Shown: positions 1 through 8,368 of the stretch, in pieces
How the letters are laid out: each line of letters opens with the position of its first letter
Numbering within the stretch: the stretch's first letter is position 1
Assembly: GCA_016786665.1 (NCBI GenBank)
Contig: JAEUVZ010000007.1
Span: 62,001 to 126,000 of the forward strand
Reading direction: 5' to 3'
Length of the DNA stretch: 64,000 bases
Source of the DNA: Flavipsychrobacter sp.
GTDB lineage: Bacteria > Bacteroidota > Bacteroidia > Chitinophagales > Chitinophagaceae
Notes under the pieces: model-generated
Told to the model about the DNA's origin: nothing
The model's input: the letters and a program-made list of their open reading frames with translations, nothing else
Database searches by the model: none
Program-made: the position numbers and the translations under genes

Positions 1-58
1 GTACAGCATTCTCTCTCTTTCTTACTTTAAAGTTTTAATCTCTCTTATCCTCTATTAA
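1..58. other. Left edge, no gene seen
   Basis: This pyrimidine-rich stretch lies downstream of murE on the minus strand. No start codon, promoter or hairpin is convincing here. In other bacteria the next cluster gene would be mraY or murF, but nothing of it is inside the window. Confidence 0.5.
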
Positions 59-1525
59 CTATTTCCCGAGCAGTTCAAACGCATTCAGCAATTCTTCTTT
101 ATCGCTGAAGTGTTGCCTCACTCCATTTATTTCCTGGTATGTTTCATGGCCTTTACCGGCTATCAGCAGTATATCGTCCGCCTGTGCAAGTGCGCAGGCC
201 GTTTTAATGGCTTCGCGCCTGTCCGTGATGCGCAGGGCTTTTCGCTTCTGTGCCATCGTCAGCCCCGACTCCATATCGTTCAGTATCGCTTCCGCGTCCT
301 CTGTACGGGGGTTGTCCGAGGTCAGTATCGCTTTATCGCTGTGCTCGCAGGCTACCTGCCCCATCACCGGGCGCTTTGCCTTATCGCGATCTCCGCCACA
401 GCCCACAACTGTGATCAGCTGCTGGCCGCTCGTGCGGAGTTGGTTAATGGTTGCGAGCACGTTTATCAATGCGTCGGGGGTATGGGCATAGTCTATTATT
501 CCCAGCACCTTGTCATTTACCGACATATAAGTTTCAAATCGTCCCGGCGCGCCATGCAGGTTGCTCAGCACCGATAACACCTGCATTTTGTCCTCACCCA
601 GCAGGCTGGCCACGCCATATACTGCCAGTAGGTTGCTGGCATTAAAAATGCCTATCATCCGGAAGTAGGCTTCGTGGCCATCTACCAGCATCACCAGGCC
701 GGTGAGGTTGTTCTCCAGCACTTTTCCTTTTATGCTGGCGGGCACCTTCAGGCTATACGCTTGCTTGTCAGCCCTGGTATTCTGAAGCATTACCGCACCA
801 CGCTTATCATCGGCGTTGGTCAGCGCGAACGCTCCCTGCGGAAGCTCATCAAAGAAGCGCTTCTTCACCCGTATATACTCGTCAAAAGTTTTATGATAGT
901 CCAGGTGGTCATGCGTAATATTGGTAAATACGCCACCTGCAAATTCTATCCCCTCTATACGGCGTTGATGCACTGCGTGTGAGCTCACCTCCATAAACAC
1001 ATGCGCGCATCCCGCTTCAGCCATCCGGGCCAGCAGCGCTTGAACCGATATCGCATCAGGGGTGGTATGCGTAGAGACTTCCACCACATCGTGTATGTGG
1101 TTCTGAACGGTAGATATCAATCCGCATTTGTAACCCAGCTTTTCAAAAAGTTGGTAGAGCAGCGTGGTCACGGTTGTTTTCCCGTTGGTTCCCGTTACAC
1201 CCACCACTTTCATCTTAGCCGAGGGGTTTCCGTAAAACGCGGCTGCCATTTGTCCGGCAGCTATCGTGGTATCTTTTACCACCACGCAGGCTATACCTTC
1301 AGGAAGGTTGTCAGGGCGTTCTTCGCATATTATCGCTACCGCACCTTGTTCTATTGCTTTACCTATAAACTGGTGGCCGTCAGCCAGCGTACCCCGTACC
1401 GCTACAAACGCAGTTCCCGGTGCTACTTTCCTGCTGTCTATGCACAGGGCCGACACGTGCACTGCCGTATCGCCTGATACCTGCTGTACAGTTACTCCAA
1501 TCAATATGTCGCGCAATATTTGCAT
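59..1525 (-). CDS. murE: UDP-N-acetylmuramoyl-tripeptide synthetase MurE (meso-DAP adding)
   Basis: Cytoplasmic Mur ligase that adds the third stem-peptide residue to UDP-MurNAc-L-Ala-D-Glu using ATP. At 488 residues it has the usual family length. An N-terminal substrate domain (about 1-100) is followed by the ATP loop GVTGTNGKTT (about 109-118), the central domain and a C-terminal ligase domain. The motif DNPR near residue 405 is the family signature for meso-diaminopimelate rather than lysine, so the wall should be DAP-type. The ATG overlaps the stop of the upstream ftsI gene by one base (TAATG), which points to translational coupling within the division and cell wall operon. Confidence 0.96.
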   Translation of the reverse strand: MQILRDILIGVTVQQVSGDTAVHVSALCIDSRKVAPGTAFVAVRGTLADGHQFIGKAIEQGAVAIICEERPDNLPEGIACVVVKDTTIAAGQMAAAFYGNPSAKMKVVGVTGTNGKTTVTTLLYQLFEKLGYKCGLISTVQNHIHDVVEVSTHTTPDAISVQALLARMAEAGCAHVFMEVSSHAVHQRRIEGIEFAGGVFTNITHDHLDYHKTFDEYIRVKKRFFDELPQGAFALTNADDKRGAVMLQNTRADKQAYSLKVPASIKGKVLENNLTGLVMLVDGHEAYFRMIGIFNASNLLAVYGVASLLGEDKMQVLSVLSNLHGAPGRFETYMSVNDKVLGIIDYAHTPDALINVLATINQLRTSGQQLITVVGCGGDRDKAKRPVMGQVACEHSDKAILTSDNPRTEDAEAILNDMESGLTMAQKRKALRITDRREAIKTACALAQADDILLIAGKGHETYQEINGVRQHFSDKEELLNAFELLGK

Positions 1526-3615
1526 TAGCTCAGCTGTAGAATAATTTGTTGTCCTTTCGTAATTTTTCCTCCCGGCGCTACCGACTGGGAACGCACTCGT
1601 CCTCTTCCACGCACTTGTACGCGGGCACCTTGCTGCTCCAGCAGGTACACAGCGTCTTTCAGTCCCATACCGCTTACATCGGGTACTACACCGGTGTACA
1701 CATGTTGCGGTGTTACCACTACCCGGCTGTTAGAGTCGCTGGATACTTGTGTAATAAGGTTATCACTCACCGACAGCGGGAACTTTATGCCCATAGAGTT
1801 CATGATAGACCGGTAGCTGGCAGCGGGGGCCTTCTGCGCCACTATGTGCACTTTAGTTACCGAGGCAATGCTATCCACGGGCTTCGTCCAGGTAGTTTTT
1901 CCCGTAGCGAATATCCGGTCAGCGATCATCTTGAATACCGGCGCGGCAATAGTTCCACCATAGTAGGCACTGGAATTTCTCCTCGTCCGTACCACTACTG
2001 CTATAGTATATTTAGGGTTATCTGCCGGCACATAGCCCACAAACGAACCCTGGTACACGCCCATACCATAGGTAATACCCATGTCCGCCACCTGTGCAGT
2101 ACCCGTTTTGCCGGCCATCGTGTAGAAAGGCGACTTGTACTGTTTCGCCGTTCCGGTCAGCACCACTTCTTCCGCACAGGCACGCAGGCTTTTTATCGTC
2201 TCTTCGTCCGCTATTTGCTCTTCTACCACGGTAGGCGCTACGGTTACCACATCCTTACCATATTCGCGTATGGCGCTCACCAAGTAAGGCTTCATCATTT
2301 TACCATTGTTGGCCACGGCGTTGTACACCATACAGGTACGCATAGGCGATACCAGCACTTCATAGCCGGTTGCCATCCAGGGAAGCGTAGTAGCGCTCCA
2401 CGATTTGTTCTTTGGTGTCTTCAGCACCGGCGGGCGCTCACCAGGTATATCTATACCGGTCTTTTCATGCAAGTGCAGCTTCTTCAGGTTCGCGATATAC
2501 TTATCGGGGTTGCTGTGATAATAATGATCGGCCAGTTTTGCCATCGCCACGTTAGATGATTGGGCGAATGCATCACGTATAGTAACCTCACCCACGTTGT
2601 GCGAGTCTTCCATGCGCCTCTTATAAAATATCTTTGAACCACCCTCTGTATTCACCTTATCGGTTATCTTAATGTGCTTATCGCGGAACAGCGAGAAGAG
2701 CGTCATCATTTTAAAGGTAGAGCCCGGCTCTGTGGGCGTCAGCGCATAGTTGAAGTTTTCATGGTAGTGGCCATCTTTGCCCAGTCCCAGGTTAGCTATG
2801 GCGCGTATCTTGCCGGTAGCCACTTCCATTACTATACAGGTGCCGTACTCGCACTTATATTCTTCCAGTGTGTGCATCAGCGAGTATTCCGCCACTTCCT
2901 GTATACCTATATCCAGGGTAGTTACTATATCGCGGCCATTCTGCGTTTCCACCTCCGAGCCTTCCAGGGGTACCCATATGTTTCCTATGGCTTTCTGCTC
3001 TATACGGCGCCCGGCTTCCCCACGCAGTATGCTGTCATACTTATTCTCCAGGCCTATGGTTTGGCTGTTCTCCCGCCACAGTCCTATCGTGCGGTAAGCC
3101 AGCATCTGGTACGGATTCACGCGCTTTATCTTCGGGTCTTCTATAAAGCCGCCATATGCTTTCCCTTTATTAAATATGGGGAAACTTCTTACCGCCTGGT
3201 AGTCGTAGTACTTCATATTGCGGCGCAGCAGCACATAGCGCCCCTTCTTCTTGTAGGCGGCATCCAGCATACGTTTGTACTCCGATTTACTTTTGTCCTT
3301 AAACAGGTCGGACAGGCAATATGCCAGGGAGTCTGCATTCGCGTCATAGAGCTTCTGGCTGATAACCGAGAAGTCTATATGCACATCAAATTGGGGTATG
3401 GTAGAGCAGAGTAATTCGCCATCTTCCGTGTATATATTACCACGCTCAGCAGGCAGTTCTGCGGTGCGGGTATGCATCTCGTAGGCTTGCCTGCGCAGCT
3501 CCGGCCCTTCTTTTACCTGTATGGTGGCTGCTTTAATGATAATAGCAAGCCCCAGCAGGCAAATGCAGGTAAAGGCTACGTAAACTCTGAATCGTATGTC
3601 TTTCTTAATGTTCAA
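1525..3615 (-). CDS. ftsI: Septal peptidoglycan transpeptidase (FtsI/PBP3-like) with C-terminal PASTA domain
   Basis: Class B penicillin-binding protein that crosslinks septal peptidoglycan. One N-terminal membrane segment (about residues 9-30) anchors it, followed by a dimerisation domain and the transpeptidase. The active-site motifs are S299-T-F-K302, S353-S-N355 and K503-T-G505. A single PASTA repeat occupies about residues 640-696. PASTA on FtsI is usual in Bacteroidota, although PASTA is better known from Gram-positive PBPs and kinases. The gene sits between the FtsL-like gene and murE, the order expected of a dcw cluster. The name ftsI follows from this position and the motifs. Confidence 0.93.
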   Translation of the reverse strand: MNIKKDIRFRVYVAFTCICLLGLAIIIKAATIQVKEGPELRRQAYEMHTRTAELPAERGNIYTEDGELLCSTIPQFDVHIDFSVISQKLYDANADSLAYCLSDLFKDKSKSEYKRMLDAAYKKKGRYVLLRRNMKYYDYQAVRSFPIFNKGKAYGGFIEDPKIKRVNPYQMLAYRTIGLWRENSQTIGLENKYDSILRGEAGRRIEQKAIGNIWVPLEGSEVETQNGRDIVTTLDIGIQEVAEYSLMHTLEEYKCEYGTCIVMEVATGKIRAIANLGLGKDGHYHENFNYALTPTEPGSTFKMMTLFSLFRDKHIKITDKVNTEGGSKIFYKRRMEDSHNVGEVTIRDAFAQSSNVAMAKLADHYYHSNPDKYIANLKKLHLHEKTGIDIPGERPPVLKTPKNKSWSATTLPWMATGYEVLVSPMRTCMVYNAVANNGKMMKPYLVSAIREYGKDVVTVAPTVVEEQIADEETIKSLRACAEEVVLTGTAKQYKSPFYTMAGKTGTAQVADMGITYGMGVYQGSFVGYVPADNPKYTIAVVVRTRRNSSAYYGGTIAAPVFKMIADRIFATGKTTWTKPVDSIASVTKVHIVAQKAPAASYRSIMNSMGIKFPLSVSDNLITQVSSDSNSRVVVTPQHVYTGVVPDVSGMGLKDAVYLLEQQGARVQVRGRGRVRSQSVAPGGKITKGQQIILQLS

Positions 3616-3635
3616 GATAAACCCTGGTAAAACGG

Positions 3636-4004
3636 CTAATTACTATGGCGGTCACTATCCACTATTATCGTGTAGGGTGGCAACATTAATGGCTTAAGCC
3701 CCAGCCCGGCTGCCGAACGGATCATTTCCGACTCCATTCCCGCATTCATTAGCTGCGACTTTATATCCATATACTTCCATCGTAATTCTTTCAAGGTTTT
3801 GTTCTGCGCGTTCAGGTCCCGCTGCAGGCTTACAGCCCTCTGGCTGTTATTTATATACAACACACATATCAGCGCCAGGAAAGCCAGGAAGGGAATATTG
3901 TTGACTATCCCCTTGTACGACACCTTGTCCACCAGCGCCTTCCAGTCGCTGCGGATGTGCTCTGCGGGCGGCTGTTCTGGCGATATGTTATCCTTCTTGC
4001 TCAC
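3636..4004 (-). CDS. FtsL-like small division protein
   Basis: A 122-residue protein with a charged cytoplasmic head (about 1-35), one membrane helix (about 36-52, core FLALICVLYI) and a short helical periplasmic region likely to form a coiled coil. Sequence similarity alone would not name it. The bitopic topology, the size and the place between rsmH and ftsI are those of FtsL, which links FtsB and FtsQ to the FtsWI synthase. It starts 9 bases after the rsmH stop and ends 20 bases before ftsI. Function is inferred from position. Confidence 0.7.
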   Translation of the reverse strand: MSKKDNISPEQPPAEHIRSDWKALVDKVSYKGIVNNIPFLAFLALICVLYINNSQRAVSLQRDLNAQNKTLKELRWKYMDIKSQLMNAGMESEMIRSAAGLGLKPLMLPPYTIIVDSDRHSN

Positions 4005-4013
4005 GTACTCGTT

Positions 4014-4925
4014 CTATATTTTCTCTGCTACCCTCAGGCGCGCGCTTCGCGCTCTTGGATTGTTTTTTGTCTCTTCTTCTGTAGGCTCCACCGGCTTTGC
4101 GTTTACCGGCTTCAGCACCCATTCATTCTCGGTTCGCCCGAAAGGGTCTCTCTTATCCTCTTCCTGGTTTCCCTTTTTTATAAATTGTTTCACTATCCGG
4201 TCTTCCAGCGAGTGAAAGGTTATGATACTCAGCCTGCCGCCACTCTTCAGGCACTTCGTCCCCTCTTCCAGGAACTCGTGCAGTGCCCCCATCTCATCGT
4301 TCACTTCTATCCGCAACGCCTGGAACAGCTGGGCCAGGTACCTGTTGGGGTTGCCTTTCATCACGGGGCTAACCAGCGCTTTTAAAGAACTTATATCATT
4401 CAGCTGCATCTTACCCCGGTTGGTCACTATGTGCCGGGCCAGTTGCCGCGCATTCCTTACCTCTCCATACTGCTCAAACATTTTGTGCAGTTGCGGCTCG
4501 GTATAGGTCTTTATCACCTCCGCCGCGTTCTTTTCCGCCCGCTGGTCCATCCGCATATCCAGTGGCCCGTCAAACCGGATCGAAAAGCCTCGCTCCCCGG
4601 TATCAAACTGGTAAGAGCTCACACCCAGGTCCGCCAGTATGCCATCCACTTCGCTTATGCCGTGCAGCCTCAGGAACCGGCGTATGTACCGGAAGTTTTC
4701 CGTTACCGGCACCAGTCGCTCGTCGTCAGGCTTGTTTCGCCAGGCATCTGCATCATGGTCAAAGGCTATCAGCTTTCCCTTGTCACCCAGTTGCCGCAGT
4801 ATTTCCCGGCTATGGCCACCGCCGCCAAACGTGGCATCTACATACACACCGTCCGGCTTTATCGCCAGCCCGTCTACCGCTTCCTTTAAAAGAACTGATG
4901 TGTGGTAAAAAGTGGAGCCTTCCAT
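4014..4925 (-). CDS. rsmH: 16S rRNA (cytosine1402-N4)-methyltransferase RsmH
   Basis: S-adenosylmethionine-dependent methyltransferase acting on C1402 of 16S rRNA in the ribosomal P site. The 303-residue length is typical. The SAM-binding signature FGGGGHSREIL is at about residues 33-43, the acidic loop FDHDADAW follows, and GILADLGVSSYQFD is the family active-site region. The C-terminal block with SFHSLEDRIVK is also diagnostic. It lies 3 bases after mraZ, so the two are almost certainly co-transcribed. Confidence 0.96.
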   Translation of the reverse strand: MEGSTFYHTSVLLKEAVDGLAIKPDGVYVDATFGGGGHSREILRQLGDKGKLIAFDHDADAWRNKPDDERLVPVTENFRYIRRFLRLHGISEVDGILADLGVSSYQFDTGERGFSIRFDGPLDMRMDQRAEKNAAEVIKTYTEPQLHKMFEQYGEVRNARQLARHIVTNRGKMQLNDISSLKALVSPVMKGNPNRYLAQLFQALRIEVNDEMGALHEFLEEGTKCLKSGGRLSIITFHSLEDRIVKQFIKKGNQEEDKRDPFGRTENEWVLKPVNAKPVEPTEEETKNNPRARSARLRVAEKI

Positions 4926-4928
4926 TCA

Positions 4929-5396
4929 CTAATCTTCAAAAGGATTAATGAAATCACCACCTGCTACCTCAGCCGCCAGGTCACTCATGTTACCCGCCTG
5001 CTGGTTCATGTACTGGTAATATGTATCTTTATCCCACAACTCTACTTTATCCCCCTGGGCAGCAAATACCATATCCTTGCGGATAGATGCGTATTCCTGC
5101 AGGGGCTTAGGCAACAATATGCGACCCGCACTGTCCACATCCACTATATTGGCGCCGTTCAGGAACAACCTCTTGAACTCGCGCACCTTTGGGTTAAAAT
5201 CATTCAGCCTGCCTATTTTCTCCGCCAACTTGTTCCACGTCGCTATGGGATACAATGTGAGGCAATTCTCAAAGCCACGCTTTACCACAAAACGCTCCTC
5301 GCTACCCTCGGGCATTTGCTTGCGGAAGCCGGAGGGCAGCAAAAAGCGGCCCTTGGCGTCTACTGCAACTTCATATTCTCCGAGAAAGCTGGACAT
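4929..5396 (-). CDS. mraZ: Transcriptional regulator MraZ
   Basis: AbrB-fold DNA-binding protein that autoregulates the division and cell wall cluster. The protein is read from the ATG at 5396, giving MSSFLGEYEVAVDAKGRFLLP, the conserved MraZ N-terminus. A TTG further upstream at 5453 would add 19 residues, but that stretch is the probable operator and is not conserved MraZ sequence. Two SpoVT/AbrB-like repeats are visible, with VDAKGRFLLPSGFR and VDSAGRILLPKPL as the paired DNA-binding loops. It is the first gene of the cluster and faces bamD across a 296-base divergent region. Confidence 0.94.
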   Translation of the reverse strand: MSSFLGEYEVAVDAKGRFLLPSGFRKQMPEGSEERFVVKRGFENCLTLYPIATWNKLAEKIGRLNDFNPKVREFKRLFLNGANIVDVDSAGRILLPKPLQEYASIRKDMVFAAQGDKVELWDKDTYYQYMNQQAGNMSDLAAEVAGGDFINPFED

Positions 5397-5424
5397 GAGT
5401 GATTTGGAGCGTAATTTTATATTA

Positions 5425-5465
5425 CCAACACAAAAAAACACTTTCTCCCACAAATTACCACTTTT
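5425..5465 (-). promoter_or_regulatory. Probable MraZ operator, four 10-bp-spaced repeats
   Basis: Read on the minus strand, GTG[G/T] occurs four times at exact 10-base spacing. The CAC cores on the plus strand are at 5429, 5439, 5449 and 5459. Two units read AAAGTGG and AAAGTGT; the other two are TTTGTGGG and TTTGTGTT. Known MraZ operators are short direct repeats (TGGG in enterobacteria, AAAGTG[T/G] in mollicutes) repeated about every 10 bases upstream of mraZ. The site ends about 30 bases before the mraZ ATG. Binding is inferred. Confidence 0.7.
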
Positions 5466-5470
5466 GTTGT

Positions 5471-5478
5471 GAAATATA
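5471..5478 (-). promoter_or_regulatory. Weak -7 candidate for mraZ
   Basis: The minus strand reads TATATTTC, one mismatch from TAnnTTTG. It lies just upstream of the repeated operator, so an mRNA from here would carry the operator in its leader. No TTG was found at the expected -33 distance, so the call is weak. Confidence 0.3.
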
Positions 5479-5479
5479 T

Positions 5480-5580
5480 TTTTCCACAGCTATATGTTAT
5501 CATATAGATACATAGGAGGTGCATAACCCCTGAAACCCTTTACTGGCTTAACTATAAGAATGTGGATAACCTGTGAATAG
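5480..5580. other. Cluster of DnaA-box-like 9-mers
   Basis: TTTTCCACA at 5480-5488 and TGTGGATAA (TTATCCACA on the other strand) at 5561-5569 both fit the TTWTNCACA consensus. GGTGCATAA at 5518-5526 and TGTGAATAG at 5572-5580 are one mismatch away. A perfect hairpin, CTATATG with CATATAG (5490-5507), lies between them. Genes diverge from this point. This may be an origin, a DnaA-controlled promoter region or a DnaA titration site; the sequence alone does not decide. Confidence 0.45.
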
Positions 5581-5676
5581 ACGTTAATTGGGCGTTAAAA
5601 CAGGCATGGTAGCCGGTTTTAACAGTTATTTATCGCAGCTCATATGCCCTTATTAGGCACAAACCCATAATTTGTC

Positions 5677-5684
5677 TATTTTTG
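5677..5684 (+). promoter_or_regulatory. bamD promoter, -7 element
   Basis: TATTTTTG matches TAnnTTTG and ends 8 bases before the ATG at 5693. Transcription would begin only a few bases before the start codon, which argues against the TTG at 5672 as the start. No convincing TTG is present at -33. Confidence 0.55.
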
Positions 5685-5692
5685 CAGCCCTT

Positions 5693-6508
5693 ATGCCGAT
5701 CAGAGTACGATTTTCCTGGCTAGCTTGTGTTTGTTTGTGGTTATTAAGCTCTTGCAGCGGGTACGAACGCCTGCTGAAAAGCAGCGATGTAAACAAGAAA
5801 CTCGCAAAAGCAAACGAGTTTTACGACAAAAAGCAATACCTGAAGGCCAGCCAGCTCTACGAAAGCCTAATGCCGGTAGTAAAACACACCAAAAATTACG
5901 AGGCGCTTTACTTCCGCTATGCCTATAGTGCTTACTACATGGAAGACTATATGTCCGCCTCCTACCACTTCCGGAATTTTACCGAAATATTCCCCAACAG
6001 TACTGACTTAGCCGAGGCCGAATACATGCATGGCTATAGCTTGTATAAGTTCTCCCCCGGCTACAGCCTGGACCCTACCTATACTTCTAAGGCCATAGGG
6101 GCGCTCCAGACGTTCATATCCAATCACCCCAACTCCAAATACGTAAAGGATGCCAACAAATACATGGACGAGCTGAGGGGCAAACTGGAGCGTAAAGACG
6201 CGGATGCCGCCAAACTCTACCTGAATATAGGCCAGTACAAAGCGGCCGGGGTAGCCTACGCCAGCGTTATGGAAAACTATCCTGAATCGGATAAAGTAGA
6301 CGAATACCAGTATTACATAGCAAAATCGTTGTATCTTTACGCCCGCGAAAGCGTGAAAAGCAAGCAGGAAGAGCGATACATAAATGCTATGAATGCTTAC
6401 AATACACTAAAAGAAGAGTACCCCAATTCCCCCTATGTAAAGGAAGGAGTGAAGTACTATCAATTAGCCGAAGACAACTTAAAAAAATTACGAAATGAGC
6501 ACAAATAA
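5693..6508 (+). CDS. bamD: Outer membrane assembly lipoprotein BamD
   Basis: Essential TPR lipoprotein of the BAM complex, which inserts beta-barrel proteins into the outer membrane. From the ATG at 5693 it has 271 residues: a signal peptide ending in the lipobox LLSSC, then five TPR-like helical pairs. The first reads KANEFYDKKQYLKASQLYE, and the typical block YRYAYSAYYMEDYMSASYHF follows in close form. The length fits BamD (about 250-280). The 3' end overlaps rpoZ by 14 bases, an arrangement common in Bacteroidota. Confidence 0.92.
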   Translation: MPIRVRFSWLACVCLWLLSSCSGYERLLKSSDVNKKLAKANEFYDKKQYLKASQLYESLMPVVKHTKNYEALYFRYAYSAYYMEDYMSASYHFRNFTEIFPNSTDLAEAEYMHGYSLYKFSPGYSLDPTYTSKAIGALQTFISNHPNSKYVKDANKYMDELRGKLERKDADAAKLYLNIGQYKAAGVAYASVMENYPESDKVDEYQYYIAKSLYLYARESVKSKQEERYINAMNAYNTLKEEYPNSPYVKEGVKYYQLAEDNLKKLRNEHK

Positions 6509-6815
6509 AAAAGCAATGGCCGCCGTTAACCCCCTGGTAGAAACACGGGATGTTATCGCTCTGAAAAACAAGACCGGCAACTTGTACGAATCCATTGTGG
6601 TGATATCTAAGCGCGCCAGCCAGATATCAGTGAACATGAAGGAAGAACTGCACCGCAAACTGGAAGAGTTCTCCAGCCACGCCGATAGCCTGGAAGAAAT
6701 ACACGAGAACAAAGAGCAGATAGAAATATCGCGCATCTACGAACGCATGGCCAATCCCGCGCTCCAGTCACTCACAGAATTTGGGGAAGATAAAATCTAC
6801 CACAGGAAAAAGTAA
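6495..6815 (+). CDS. rpoZ: RNA polymerase omega subunit, Bacteroidota type
   Basis: A 106-residue protein of the Rpb6/omega superfamily. The core segment LVETRDVIALKNKTGNLYES and the following VISKRASQI are the conserved part that helps fold and latch the beta' subunit. The C-terminal half is a charged helical tail typical of this phylum. The start overlaps the end of bamD by 14 bases, so the two are translationally linked. A strong terminator follows at 6855-6905. Confidence 0.85.
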   Translation: MSTNKKAMAAVNPLVETRDVIALKNKTGNLYESIVVISKRASQISVNMKEELHRKLEEFSSHADSLEEIHENKEQIEISRIYERMANPALQSLTEFGEDKIYHRKK

Positions 6816-6854
6816 AGAACCGCTGAAGCACGATTTATCGTGATTCACTATACC

Positions 6855-6905
6855 ATTACCTTGATTGTAAGAGTTTCTAACTCCTATTATCAAGGTAATT
6901 TTTTT
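6855..6905 (+). terminator. Terminator after bamD-rpoZ
   Basis: ATTACCTTGAT (6855-6865) pairs perfectly with ATCAAGGTAAT (6889-6899). A nested stem GAGTT-TCT-AACTC sits in the loop and seven Ts follow (6899-6905). Confidence 0.85.
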
Positions 6906-6958
6906 AAACACAGGGGATAGGCCATTGAAATTAAAATAGCTCCAAAATCTAAAGAATC

Positions 6959-7660
6959 GTGGTTCAAAAAACATACAAACATCTCTTCTTCGACCTTGAC
7001 CACACCCTGTGGGATTTCGACAAAAATTCCGAACGTACGCTGAAGCAACTGCATGGCGAGTTCCGGCTGCAGGAAAGGGGGATTACCGACTTTAACGCCT
7101 TCCATACTGCCTACTGCATTCATAACGATAAGCTCTGGGAGCGCTTCCGGAATGGTTATATAAAGCGCGAAGAGCTGCGCTGGAAACGCATATGGCTAAC
7201 CCTCATTGACTTTAAGATAGGAGACACTGCACTGGCACACGAAATGAGCTCGGCCTACCTGGAAATACTTCCTACCCAAACGGCGCTGCTGCCCTATGCT
7301 AAAGAACTACTGGACCACTGCAAAGACCGCTATGTGATGCACCTCATCACCAATGGCTTTGAAACCACCCAATGGCTGAAGCTGCAATACTCTGGCATCG
7401 CCTCCTACTTTACCGAAGTGATCACCTCTGAAAAAAGCAATAGCCTGAAACCCCACCGCGAGATATTCGACTATGCGCTGAAAGCTACCGGGGCCGAATC
7501 GCTGCACAGCATCATGATAGGCGATGCGCTGGAAATAGACGTAATGGGCGCCCACAACGCCGGCTGGGACCAGGTGTATTACAACCCGGCAAAGAAAACA
7601 CACGAACGCAAACCTACCTACGAGGTATCGTGCTTTAGTGATTTGATAAAGATATTTTGA
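6959..7660 (+). CDS. HAD-family nucleotidase, YjjG type
   Basis: Cytoplasmic HAD phosphatase of 233 residues. Motif I, FFDLDHTLWDF, holds the nucleophile D12 and acid D14. Motif II is ITNG (about 135), motif III the Lys of SLKPHREIF, and motif IV IGDALEIDVMGA. The helical cap between motifs I and II and the LWDFDKN start resemble YjjG-type pyrimidine 5'-nucleotidases, which remove non-canonical nucleotides. The start is a GTG. It has its own unit between the bamD-rpoZ terminator and a convergent gene. The exact substrate is not readable from sequence. Confidence 0.85.
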   Translation: MVQKTYKHLFFDLDHTLWDFDKNSERTLKQLHGEFRLQERGITDFNAFHTAYCIHNDKLWERFRNGYIKREELRWKRIWLTLIDFKIGDTALAHEMSSAYLEILPTQTALLPYAKELLDHCKDRYVMHLITNGFETTQWLKLQYSGIASYFTEVITSEKSNSLKPHREIFDYALKATGAESLHSIMIGDALEIDVMGAHNAGWDQVYYNPAKKTHERKPTYEVSCFSDLIKIF

Positions 7661-7759
7661 TGCTGGATTCTTCGGAAGAAGCAACCAGGGCTGCTTTGTA
7701 AAGGGGCTATCCTTGCCAGGCGTCAGAGGGGCATTAATCCTCTAAACCTGGCCCGGAAC

Positions 7760-8041
7760 TTACTTCACCACTATATCAAACACGGCTATTTCGCCCAGGT
7801 ATTCGTTTATGTTGTCTTTCAGTTGCTCTTTACCAAAAGTGAGTTCCTGCTTCAGCGCAGCCATGTCGGTGTAGATGGTAAGTACCCCGTTGTAGAGGTT
7901 GATGCCGCGCGTATATTTAGCAATGGTTTTGCCTACTATCGACTCCCACTCTTCTTTAAGTTTTACCTCGTTTACCTTCGGCTTCCACTTGCTCTTTTCA
8001 AGCAAAAGATTGAGCGCTTCCCCTATGCTGTACGACCCCAT
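7760..8041 (-). CDS. DUF721 / DciA-like protein
   Basis: A 93-residue protein of the DUF721 family, whose member DciA assists loading of the replicative helicase DnaB in bacteria lacking DnaC. The visible pattern is an N-terminal helix (IGEALNLLLEKSKWKPK), then WESIVGKTIAKYTRGINLYNG and the terminal strand-rich region GVLTIYTDMAALKQEL. This small size is normal in Bacteroidota, where the gene often neighbours recF. Here it stands alone, about 2.2 kb from the DnaA-box cluster. The helicase-loading role is family-level inference. Confidence 0.75.
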   Translation of the reverse strand: MGSYSIGEALNLLLEKSKWKPKVNEVKLKEEWESIVGKTIAKYTRGINLYNGVLTIYTDMAALKQELTFGKEQLKDNINEYLGEIAVFDIVVK

Positions 8042-8217
8042 GTTTTGTTTTGTTTGTCTTGCAATTTACGGGAACTAAGCGTTTGCACGGAAGGGATTTT
8101 ATCCCCAATATTGTCACAGACAGGCGCACATATCACAAAGCCGTACATACCGCAGCCTGCTCGGGTTGCCCGGCCCTGGAAAATCCTCTCAAGCCTGCGG
8201 GCCTCCACGCATTAAGC

Positions 8218-8225
8218 TATTTTTG
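8218..8225 (+). promoter_or_regulatory. Possible distal rpsO promoter, -7 element
   Basis: TATTTTTG fits TAnnTTTG but lacks a TTG at -33. It would give a leader of about 140 bases for rpsO, long enough for autoregulation. A second candidate is closer to the gene. Confidence 0.35.
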
Positions 8226-8320
8226 CACTTATTATGGGCGATATTGCTCAAAAGCCTGTTTTTTCTGCATTAATTATTGACAGGGGTCTGTTTAAAACCC
8301 GTTTTTTTGAAATATTTGCG

Positions 8321-8328
8321 TATATTTG
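8321..8328 (+). promoter_or_regulatory. rpsO promoter, -7 element
   Basis: TATATTTG fits TAnnTTTG and lies 40 bases before the rpsO ATG. No well-spaced -33 TTG is seen. Confidence 0.5.
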
Positions 8329-8368
8329 CAGCCTGAAAAACGTGTCGTTTATTATAAAAACTGATGTA

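Noticed and set aside
5397-5453. Upstream TTG start for mraZ
   Set aside because: It would translate the phased operator repeats, and MraZ conservation begins at the ATG at 5396.
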